In this document: piece after piece, positions 22,147-31,400 of the stretch
Position numbering within the stretch: position 1 is the stretch's first letter
How the letters are laid out: the number at the start of each line of letters is the position of its first letter
NCBI RefSeq assembly: GCF_963676685.1
Contig: NC_092348.1
Span: forward strand, 23,163,386 to 23,227,385
From: Mytilus edulis
Taxonomy: Eukaryota; Mollusca; Bivalvia; Mytilida; Mytilidae
Length of the DNA: 64,000 nucleotides
Direction: 5' to 3'
Translations under genes and position numbers: made by a program
Notes under the pieces: model-generated
Databases searched by the model: none
What the model was told of the DNA's origin: nothing
The model's input: only the letters and a program-made list of their open reading frames with translations

Positions 22147-24306
22147 ATGTCAAAACTTATTTTACTTATGGATGCCACCTTGGATCAACTTCAATCAGTT
22201 GAGGGTATAGACAATGAAATGGCCATACAGATACTTGAGGTTAGAGATGCCTCACATTTGATAGACTTTAATGCAGTGTCCGGCATTACTGGTGTGCCAA
22301 AATCAACTTTAAAGAAATATTTTATTGAACCTGGCATGTTATTCTTATACCAGAAACTGCACAATGAGATAGCAGAAAGTAGACAGGAACTCAAGCAGGA
22401 TATTGCTAATGTCACATCAGGACTCCATGAGGTAGACAAGAAAGCCTCCCAAATTGACAACATGACGGAGAAGTTTGATGATTTATGTGCTCGCATGACT
22501 AAAATGGAGCAAACTCAATTAATGGGGTCAACCATTCAGTTTAAAAACCCACTGCCATTATTGCAGGATGATCATCATGAACAGGCTGAACGATCAGAGA
22601 AGAAATTTGGTGTTTTTGGCGCGACAATTGATACTTTGATGGCCCAGAAAAACCAGCAGGCTGAGAAAAAATTTGGAACTAAACCCAAAACATTTAGTAC
22701 CCCAGCTAGTTCAGCAACATATCCAGACTTTTCCAAGGTGTCACCAATTAGTAAACCAACTGGACTTTCCAGTTTAGGTGAGTCATTCACTACCAACACA
22801 AGTCTACAGGACGATATGTATGCATCTGCAGCGTCCACTCTGAAAGTAAGTACTGCAACTGAAGCGGCTTACCAAAACCATGTGAAACCCAACACTGAAA
22901 TCAATGTTGAACAGGGGCCCTCGGCTCCCCCTTTTGTTACTTCTAACATGGTGCCCGTTCAGTCAACTTTGGAAGTGAAGTCTGAACCAAGCTTCATTCA
23001 GCATGGACAATTGGACAATCAGTCTAAAGATGGACAGGGGCCTTTGGTCTCCACTTCGAATACTTCACCTAATGAAATACATACAAATGTATCGCAGGGT
23101 TACTTTGGACAAGGGACTTTGGCCCTATCGTCATTTTATAACCCAATCATGGTTCAAGGTTCCGCGATACCTAACAATCCACCATTTTGGTCTTACAATG
23201 TTCCACCACCGGGAGTACAACAAAATAATGGATCGACTATACCGTCTACTGCAGTTTTCCATCCAGGATCAAATAAAGACACTTCAAACATTTCCTTAAT
23301 CCCAGTACATTGGAATACTCCAGTAGTTATGCCTTCCCATGTACAGTCTGTGAACAACACTTCTGATCAGACCAAAAGTGAAGCTACACATGAAAGGCAC
23401 AGAGGCAGGGGCAGAAAGCGCTGCCAGAGGGAATCCTCTTCATCAAGTGATGAATCGATAGACAGGGAATCATCCCGTTGGAAGGAGTTTCATGCTAGAG
23501 AACGAAGCAAAAGTCCACAACTGCCGAAGATGCCAGTCTTTACTGGTTCTGGTAATCTATCTTGGGAAGCTTTTGTCTACCAGTTTGAAAGAACTGCAAA
23601 TCGCCGTAACTGGGATGACACAAAGAAAACGTGCCGTTTTCTAGATTGTTTGTCTGAAGTTGCACTTGAATATGCCCGACGATCGCATATATCAAGATAT
23701 GACGATTTGCGGAAATATATGAAAAGGCGATTTAGTAAGAAGGAGGAAGCGTCTGCAGCAAGAAGACAGCTACAGTACATCAGGCAGTTGGACGGAGAGA
23801 CAATAGAGGAATATGCAGAGCGAGTTCATTTCTTGACAATGGATGGGTATTACCGAAGCGACAATGACATCATTGATCAAATAGGTACTGAAGCATTCCT
23901 GCGTGGATGTCAGGAGAAGGAGGCAGCCCGGATCGTTATAGAGAAAAATCCAAGGACTATAAACGAATCACTAAAATGGATCAAGTCTTCATTAGCTAAT
24001 CAGAAAGCCATTTATGGGGCCCGGAAGTCTTATTCTCAGTTATATACCCAACGACAAGTTACCTTTTCTGATGTTGGTAATTCTGATCATTCTCCGCAGA
24101 GGCCCTCGGCCTTGCAATACAATCAGAGGTTTGATAAAGAAGATGGATCTTTAAAATCTAATATTGAAGACTTAGTGTCTATAATTGGTCAGCTATTAAA
24201 AGATAGAAGGAGTAACATATCTACAACCCAACCATTGTCACAATCAAATTTCCGGAGTCCTCAGAAATCACCGTCGGAATTTTCCGTCACCACAAAGAAG
24301 ACCTAA
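22147..24306 (+). CDS. Gag polyprotein of a Ty3/Gypsy-type element
   Basis: 719 codons from the ATG at 22147. Residues about 10-55 resemble a helix-hairpin-helix pair (QSVEGIDNEMAIQILEVRDA, then FNAVSGITGVPKSTL); 70-120 form a coiled coil; 120-410 are Ser/Thr/Pro-rich and disordered; about 415-455 are Arg/Ser-rich (RHRGRGRKRCQRE). Residues about 460-610 match the retrotransposon gag fold (PKMPVFTGSGNLSWEAFVYQ, YMKRRFSKKEEASAARRQL, DGETIEEYAERV). No CCHC zinc knuckle is seen. A neighbouring frame stays open past the stop (SPQRRPNPYEEQPNISPS), suggesting a frameshift, natural or by mutation. Confidence 0.85.
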   Translation: MSKLILLMDATLDQLQSVEGIDNEMAIQILEVRDASHLIDFNAVSGITGVPKSTLKKYFIEPGMLFLYQKLHNEIAESRQELKQDIANVTSGLHEVDKKASQIDNMTEKFDDLCARMTKMEQTQLMGSTIQFKNPLPLLQDDHHEQAERSEKKFGVFGATIDTLMAQKNQQAEKKFGTKPKTFSTPASSATYPDFSKVSPISKPTGLSSLGESFTTNTSLQDDMYASAASTLKVSTATEAAYQNHVKPNTEINVEQGPSAPPFVTSNMVPVQSTLEVKSEPSFIQHGQLDNQSKDGQGPLVSTSNTSPNEIHTNVSQGYFGQGTLALSSFYNPIMVQGSAIPNNPPFWSYNVPPPGVQQNNGSTIPSTAVFHPGSNKDTSNISLIPVHWNTPVVMPSHVQSVNNTSDQTKSEATHERHRGRGRKRCQRESSSSSDESIDRESSRWKEFHARERSKSPQLPKMPVFTGSGNLSWEAFVYQFERTANRRNWDDTKKTCRFLDCLSEVALEYARRSHISRYDDLRKYMKRRFSKKEEASAARRQLQYIRQLDGETIEEYAERVHFLTMDGYYRSDNDIIDQIGTEAFLRGCQEKEAARIVIEKNPRTINESLKWIKSSLANQKAIYGARKSYSQLYTQRQVTFSDVGNSDHSPQRPSALQYNQRFDKEDGSLKSNIEDLVSIIGQLLKDRRSNISTTQPLSQSNFRSPQKSPSEFSVTTKKT

Positions 24307-24376
24307 TCCTTATGAAGAGCAGCCCAACATATCACCATCTTTCCAGAGGACCTCGTCCTCGCATACACCAGAAGAT

Positions 24377-24918
24377 CAATATTTAAACAAGACAGGGTCA
24401 GGTCATTAGGCTCACTTCTGACCCTCGAGAAAGAGAGCCTACAAGAGCTCGTTGTTAAGACTGTAGGTATATGTGGTCTGATATTTGCAGTAAATTATAT
24501 ATCCCAGAATATAATTGACACTGTTGCTATATCTTTACTAAGCAGATCATGTATTTTAAACACTCCTGTAAACCGTGAACATGTACCTTTCAAGGGAATT
24601 CGACCTCAACCAGTTAGTTGCAACTTTGTCACAAACACTACCATTCGAATAGGACATATCACTACGCATTTAGATGTGTGTATGATATCTATGACCGAAA
24701 CTAGACTTAATATTTTGAAAGCGTGCACTGCAGTATTGGACTTGGTGCACACATCTGATAACCGTAAGATACATGGAAAGGAAGTCTTCCAACAGAGATC
24801 TTCAGGGACCCCAGGTCCCACAGAATCCTCTGTTACTGTATTTTTTCAGCAGCAATTGACCTTTAATTCATCACTTCATATAGAAGTCGACCACATCAGA
24901 GATTTGTGTGTGGATTAG
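24377..24918 (+). pseudogene. retroviral-type aspartic protease remnant
   Basis: An open frame overlapping the gag tail and ending at TAG 24916-24918. It reads IIDTVAISLLS where active enzymes have (V/I)DTGA, then NTTIRIGHITTHLDVC, ILKACTAVLDLV and KIHGKEVF, which follow the layout of Ty3/Gypsy protease domains. The catalytic Gly is Val, so it is probably inactive. It has no start codon of its own and would depend on frameshifting from gag. Confidence 0.6.
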
Positions 24919-26167
24919 TAACACAGGTCAAGATGAAGCGCCATGACTTAAAGAAGCATTTGCAAGCGTATTTGGAAACGACCTGCGGGAGCTGTGAAGT
25001 TCAAGAGGCTTTGGTAGGTTCTTTGGCGCACCGACATACAATGGGAATTACAATGGATTACAATGTACATTTTGTAGGAAAAACTTTACACTTTGGTTTT
25101 AAACCAATTGTAGCATCAAGAACTTCCGTTCGAATGCTGTCCAGTAAACTATCCGTGGTTTGAAGTGCGAGTTTTAAGATTATACCGTGAACTGTATTCT
25201 ATGTGGACCGTAAATGACAATGCTTTGAAAATCGTCCAATCGCCTAATCAAAGAGAATAGTGTCGAATAGAAACTATCTATTATTTCGAATTGGATTATG
25301 TTTCCGAAGAGGAAGAGACATGTTTTATTCTTATGACCGTTTATTTTGCGTATTTTCACTGTATATATCCTATCGTATTGGATTATGAATGAGACTGTTA
25401 AGTTTGCGTATTTCATGAACTCAATTACTTAAATTGTATTTAGAAGGAATATAGAACTTTTAAGTGGATTTAACATTGATTGGTTAAATATTTCTCAGTC
25501 ATGTCCTGTTTTTGAATTTGTTTGTTAGCTTTTTGGTCATGAATGTTTGTCTCTAATATTTAATTAACTGTGCATTTGTATTCAGATATCGCAGATCAAG
25601 TTTATTCGTTCATTGTTTAATCATACGTTTTTTGATTGAGTTAAGTCTGCCAATTGATATTTTATCGTATGTTTTTCTTTGTTGTGATGTTATGCTATTG
25701 TTTCAGAAAAAGGGAGAAGGTTTGGATCCATTAAAACGTTTAATCCCGCTGCAAATGTTTGCACCTGTCCTAAGTCAGGAATCTGATGTACAGTAGTTGT
25801 CGTTTGTTTATGTAATATATACGTGTTTCTCGTTTCTCGTTTTGTTTATATAGATTAGACCGTTGGTTTTCCCGTTTGAATGGTTTTACACTAGTAATTT
25901 TGGGGCCCTTTATAGCTTGTTGTTCGGTGTGAGCTAAGGCTCCGTGTTGAAGGCCGTACTTTAACCTATAATGGTTTACTTTTTAAATTGTTATTTGTAT
26001 GGAGAGTTGTCTCATTGGCACTCACACCACATCTTCCTATATCTAATTATGCGTGAAAATGTGTGTAATATGAAACCTCGTTTATTCCGACATTACTTCA
26101 TGTATATGGATTACTTTTCACAGTCGTTTTATTTACCCCTGGTCTGGTTCTACTGAAATGGGTCGAT
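24919..26167 (+). other. LTR-element 3' region without recognisable genes
   Basis: An open run at 24906-25163 encodes MKRHDLKKHLQAYLETTCGS and a hydrophobic stretch of unknown kind. After it come AT-rich DNA, a fragment like the PLE-2 tail (25710-25815) and an R1 copy (25840-26040). No pol motifs appear in any frame. Confidence 0.5.
25840..26040 (-). repeat. repeat R1 nested in the LTR element
   Basis: Reversed full copy: GGTTTTCCCGTTTGAATGGT, GGGGCCCTTTATAGCTTGTT, GAAGGCCGTAC and GGAGAGTTGTCTCATTGGCA. Being inside an element with 98 percent identical LTRs, it is younger than that insertion or was carried by the family. Confidence 0.82.
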
Positions 26168-26412
26168 TGTGGTGCTGAACACCAATATATAGTACTGAAC
26201 CAGTCCATGTTTTACATATTCCTCATCAGGTATCCGTGACGTAGTACACAGAACACACGATTCTGAACTCTTCACCTTACCACATGTATTGACATATTGC
26301 TTATTTCCATTATTACTGTATTTTATGTATTATTGTTGTATCACCTGAATAAACCCTGGTGAGTTTCATTTATATTGTTTTATATTATTAATTATATGCT
26401 CGGATCACAACA
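26168..26412 (+). repeat. 3' LTR
   Basis: 245 bp, matching the 5' LTR at all but four positions. The stretch just before it (CTGAAATGGGTCGAT) is only a weak polypurine tract. Confidence 0.93.
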
Positions 26413-26629
26413 GTTGTTCTATCATGTCTTTTACACCTTTTTTTTTGCGTACATTTAGTTAGTTTTCTGATCGAGACTAAATTGAATAGGTGTGTGATCA
26501 TAAGAAACTAGTTTAGTCCGCCTAATATGTATGTACCTGGCCGAGTCAAAAATTTCACTTCATTTGATGTATCATGGCATTTCTTAATATGATCGTCACT
26601 CAAATAATCAGGTTCTGATGACAGATTAT

Positions 26630-27335
26630 GTTACTAGAGATAAAGGGTACTGCAGATACAGTTAAGTTGGCCTCATATCTTGACTTACATCTAGAAATTG
26701 ACAATGAAGGTCGGTTGAAAACAAAACTTTACGACAAAAGAGATGATTTCAGCTTTCCAATTGTGAACTTTCCATTTCTAAGTAGCAACATTCCAGCAGC
26801 ACCTGCATACGGGGTATATATCTCCCATTTGATACGATATTCCCGTGCTTGCATTTCCTATCATGATTTTCTTGATAGAGGGCTGCTGCTCACAAGGAAG
26901 CTATTAAACCAAGAGTTCCAAATGGTGAAGTTAAAATCATCCATTCGTAAGTTTTACGGACGCCATCACGAGTTGGTTGACCGTCATGGAATAACCGTTT
27001 CACAAATGATATCGGATATGTTCCTTACGTCGTAAGTACAATCCCCTTCCCTTTCATGAATGTGACCTACCGAATTAGACTATTTACCGGATTTTTTATC
27101 ACATAAGCAACACGACGGGCGCCACAAGTGGAGCAGGATCTGCTTACCCTTCCGGAGCACCTGAGATCACCCCTAGTTTTTGGTGGGGTTCGTATTGTTT
27201 ATTCTTTAGTTTTCTATGTTGTGTCATGTGTACTATTGTTTGTCTGTTTGTCTTTTCATTTTTAGCCATAGCGTTGTCAGTTTATTTTCGATTTATGAGT
27301 TTGGCTGTCCCTTTGGTATCTTGTGTCCCTCTTTT
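26630..27335 (+). mobile_element. PLE-1 copy, 5'-truncated
   Basis: An open frame (26628-27033) holds the thumb region KLASYLDLHLEIDNEGRLKT, KLYDKRDDFSFPIVNFPF, YGRHHELVDRHGITVSQM. It has a stop and then the tail at about 27110-27335. This is the least damaged 3' copy in the window and shows the uninterrupted junction that is split at 29991. Confidence 0.85.
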
Positions 27336-28085
27336 TTAAGTCTGTCTAATACATTCACATTTTTCGTTCGACCCGTGCTGATTAAGTGCTTGTTTTGCTG
27401 TTTTGTTGAAGACTTAATTTTGATTGTGACTTTACATTTGTATTTGTTTTCTTTGTCCTATGGGTTGCGTGTTATTCGCATTTCTGTTTTTGTTACTATA
27501 GTATCCAGAAAAATCTTTTGTGTACGAGAAAAAAAACTTGGGAGTCCACCAACCAAAGTTGGTAATAGCCATGACAAAAAGATGTGATAAAACGTAGAAA
27601 ACGATAACATTAAACGGTTAAGGTGGTTCTACTTAGGTCCTACTTGATTTGATGTTTCGGCATTTGCTTTTCTGCGATTTGTTTGTATTATATTGTGCAC
27701 CTGGTAAAAACATGTACTATTTTCAACCAACTATACTCAACAACACAATTGTAATTATTGTAATTCGGTTATCTTATTCGATCTTTGTCAGATTGCTCCA
27801 TTACCTGAAAACATGAAAATAAAAAAATAAAAAAATACAGTGGTTAAACTTAAGTATGTGGATCTTAAATAAATGAAATAAGTAGATACAAGGCGGCACA
27901 AAATAAATGTTCAGAAATGAATTGACGACGTGATTGTTATAATTCCTACTGTGAAACGAAATGATGTGTTATAAGAAATCAAAATGTGTATTCAACTTAA
28001 CAAAATGAAGAAACTATGGTTGATAAAAATCATGACATGTACAGCCTAATAAATACGAAATCTTAATAGTATTTTCATTAATTGG
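27336..28085. other. no gene seen; past the lectin 3' end
   Basis: T-rich continuation after the PLE-1 tail (the long hydrophobic + frame to 27587 is an effect of base composition), then AT-rich DNA. Confidence 0.4.
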
Positions 28086-28091
28086 TTTATT
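28086..28091 (-). terminator. candidate poly(A) signal of the lectin gene
   Basis: AATAAA in the gene's sense, about 235 bases past the proposed stop codon. Confidence 0.35.
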
Positions 28092-28324
28092 AACATAAAG
28101 TACTTGGTGTTTAAAAATCTCCTTTTTGGTTGTGAGTTGTTTAATCTTTTGAATATAATTCTATCAGATCAGAGTAGTTAAAAATGTGAGTAATCTGTCC
28201 TTTTATCACATTTAATAACTGCATCAGAACACATTGAAGTCCCAATAACCGTACATCAAAGTACATAAACTGGTTTGAATGCTTTCTGTTTAACTTTTTT
28301 CCAGATTGTGTACTTTGTATTATT

Positions 28325-28419
28325 TCAAACGTCATAGCTTTCTGCAGAAGTTTGATCAATGTGTCTAATCGTGATATCATCGACATGTGAAGCTTTCATG
28401 AGTGAAGGATCATTTTGAA
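28325..28419 (-). CDS. lectin C-terminal tail exon (candidate)
   Basis: Acceptor GTCTTTCCAG, phase 1 in, 31 codons including TGA. It encodes a soluble acidic tail, QNDPSLMKASHVDDITIRH and so on. It has no known domain. It is chosen because the preceding donor is consensus and the phase fits; other 3' exons are possible. Confidence 0.42.
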
Positions 28420-31400
28420 CTGGAAAGACCACTGACATCAAAATTTATCAATTTTAACATAGTTCTGTCATTAACTTCACCCAGCAGAAAAAAAAAGAAT
28501 TGTTAACATACCAAAGCTTTGCTGATGGTATGCCCGTTTAAAGGAAATTACATAAGAAATGCATGAATTCTAATTGATAGTGTTGTTGATCAACAGGAAA
28601 TAAAACATCTGAAGAATGGACCCTTGTGTCAGTACTGGTATATATGAGAGATTAAATTACTTACATGACCTGCTTTGGCAAACATATCCATATTTATCTG
28701 TAGCTGGATAATCGAACCAACCAGAACTCCAACCCCATGCTACAACGTCAGATCTGTCTGGAGATCCCTTTGCTGTGCCATAAGTTGACGCCCAGTTTGA
28801 AAATGTAAGGGTAGTATTATCGATAGTCCATCTAAATTGTCCTTCATTTGTCATGTCTGTTAGTCCAATCCAGTAATATGATTGAGCTGTAAATAAATTG
28901 AAGTTGAAAACGGTTTACATAACAGTTATTGCTTTGTTACAGCTCAAGATAAAGCCGACAAGGAAGGCATAACTCGAGTAACCTGTGTGTGTTGCATTTT
29001 GACGTTGAGTCGTTTGTGTTTTCTCTTATTTTTGAGATATTGAGATCAGACGTGGCACGGTACTTGTCTATCCCAAATTCATGTATTTGGTTTTCATGTT
29101 ATATTTGTTATTCTCGTGGTGTTTTGTCTGATGCTTGGTCCGTTTCTGTGTGTGTTACGTTTCGGTGATATGTCGTTGTTCTCCTCTTATATTTAATGCG
29201 TTTCCCTCGGTTTTAGTTTGTTACCCCGATTTTGTTTTTTGTCCCTGGATTTATGAGTTTTGAACAGCGGTATACTACTGTTGCCTTTATCTAAACTGTA
29301 TTTTTATAAAGCTACATGTAAGTTAGACACTGTATATACGGTGTTGTCGCAATATCAAAGAAGCAGTTTGCCGAATCCTGAGTGAAACATACACATTTAC
29401 GGGGCTAAATTTAAGAAGACAAATAAGCTTAGGTTTTGGCTTTCTCTTTTTTTTTTCGACATGCGCACCCGATAATGTATCTTTTTTGGAAAAAACATTT
29501 CATGCGCACTAAAATAGGTATCTAAAGACAAATTGAAAGAGTTGGTATTACTTTGCTTCATAGAAAAGAATGGCCAACGTAGATACAAGTATCTTGTCTT
29601 AGGGAGGGATAAATCATACTTTGTAAAGAATCACTCTGATTCAAACAAAAAATTCTCTGAAACCGATATTATCAAGATGCTTGATTTTTTGATTGACAAC
29701 ATATTTGTATCGTTCGGAGGACGTGTTTTTCAACAGACTGTCGGCATCCCAATGGGAACAAACTGTGCCACTCTACTTGCCGACTTGTTTCTTTATTATT
29801 ATGAGGCTGACTTCATGCAGGAACTTCTTCGGAAGAAAGATAAGAAGTTAGCAATATCCTTTAACTCTACTTTCCGCTATATAGATGACGTTCTTTCACT
29901 AAACAATTCAAAATTTGGTGACTATGTGGAACGCATCTATCCCATCGAATTGGAGATAAAGGATACTACAGATACAGTTAAGTCGGCTTCATGGATGATA
30001 TATTGGCTCTAAATAATGACGACTTCAGTATGTATACTAAAGAAATTTATCCTGTAGAACTTACTTTAAATAAAGCTAATGATAACAATGACCACTGCCC
30101 TTTCCTCGATCTTGATATCTATATCATAAACGGGAAGCTTAATACAAAAATTTATGATAAAAGAGATGATTTTTCATTTCCTATTGTTAATTATCCATTT
30201 TTAGATGGTGACGTTCCCTTGTGACCATCTTATGGTGTTTATATATCTCAACTTGTACGATTCGCTCGTGTATGTAACAATGTATTAGATTTTAGCGAGA
30301 GAAATTTATGTATTACTGAAAAATTATTACACCAGGGTTTTCGATATCACAAACTGGTCAAAACATTTACTAAATTTTATCACCGGTATAAGGAAATAAT
30401 TCGTAAATATAACTCAACATGCAGACATCTTATACGTTCAGGTATTTCACATCAAAAATTTTATGGAAATATTCTTTATAAAGCACAAAAATGTCAGTAT
30501 TCTCCTCAGAAACTAACAAAACCTTTAAATAGACTTATTAAAAGGGGATATAGTTACGATACTGTTGTCAGGTCATTAAAGATTGCATATTTTGGCTTTA
30601 ACATTGATTCACTGATAGGGTCTTTGCATCGGAACTAAACACATTTATTTCTAAAAAAAAACAGTTGTTGGCATGACACGGGTTATGTTCTTCTCATATA
30701 TTTTATGATAGTATGATACTAAACCCCTAACGGGAGGGATTGTACCTGATATTCATATGATGAAGACATAATCTTTCAATCAGTTTAATTGAGGTCTGGA
30801 GCTGGCATGTCAGTTAACTGCTAGTAGTCTGTTGTTATTTATGTATTATTGTCATTTTATTTATTTTCTTTTGTTACATCTTTTGACATCAGACTCGGAC
30901 TTCTCTTGAACTGAATTTTAATGTGCGTATTGTTATTCTTTTACTTTTCTACATTGGCTAGAGGTATAGGGGGAGGGTTGAGATCTCATAAACATGTTTA
31001 ACCCCGCCGCAATTTTGCGCCTGTCCCAAGTCAGGAGCCTCTGGCCTTTGTTAGTCTTGTATGATTTTAAATTTTAGTTTCTTGTGTATAATTCGAAGTT
31101 AAGTATGACGTCCATTATCACTGTACTATTATGCATATTTTAGGGGCCAGCTGAAGGACACCTACGGGTGCGGGAATTCTCGCTACATTGAAGACCCATT
31201 GGTTGCCTTCGGCTGTTGTTTGCTCTATGGTCGGGTGGTTGTCGCTTTGACATATTCACCATTTCCTTTCTCAATTTTATTCATATCTTGACTTACATCT
31301 AGAAATTGACAATGAGTGTCGGTTGAAAACAAAACTTTACGACAAAAGAGATGATTTCAGCTTTCCAATTGTGAACTTTCCATTTTTAAGTAGCAACATT

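Larger units (their letters stand above)
21341..26412 (+). mobile_element. complete gag-bearing LTR retrotransposon lacking pol
   Basis: A 5072-bp insertion: two 245-bp LTRs starting TG and ending CA, flanked by the 4-bp duplication GTTG (21337-21340 and 26413-26416). Only four mismatches separate the LTRs (about 1.6 percent), so it is a fairly recent insertion. Inside are a leader with a 48-bp tandem repeat, a long gag, an overlapping protease-like frame and about 1.2 kb without a recognisable gene. No reverse transcriptase, RNase H or integrase motif is seen, so mobility would need a Ty3/Gypsy helper. A copy of repeat R1 is nested near the 3' end. Confidence 0.9.

Noticed and set aside
21796..22178. 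Minus ORFs of 113 and 74 codons with repeated HETVFVVNHDACT-like units
   Set aside because: They are produced by the 48-bp tandem repeat, whose period keeps any frame open; antisense to the LTR-element leader.
27216..27587. 123-codon + ORF with membrane-like segments
   Set aside because: Begins inside the PLE-1 3' tail and continues through T-rich DNA.
29397..29588. 63-codon minus ORF
   Set aside because: Overlaps the PLE-1 reverse transcriptase start on the other strand and has no support.
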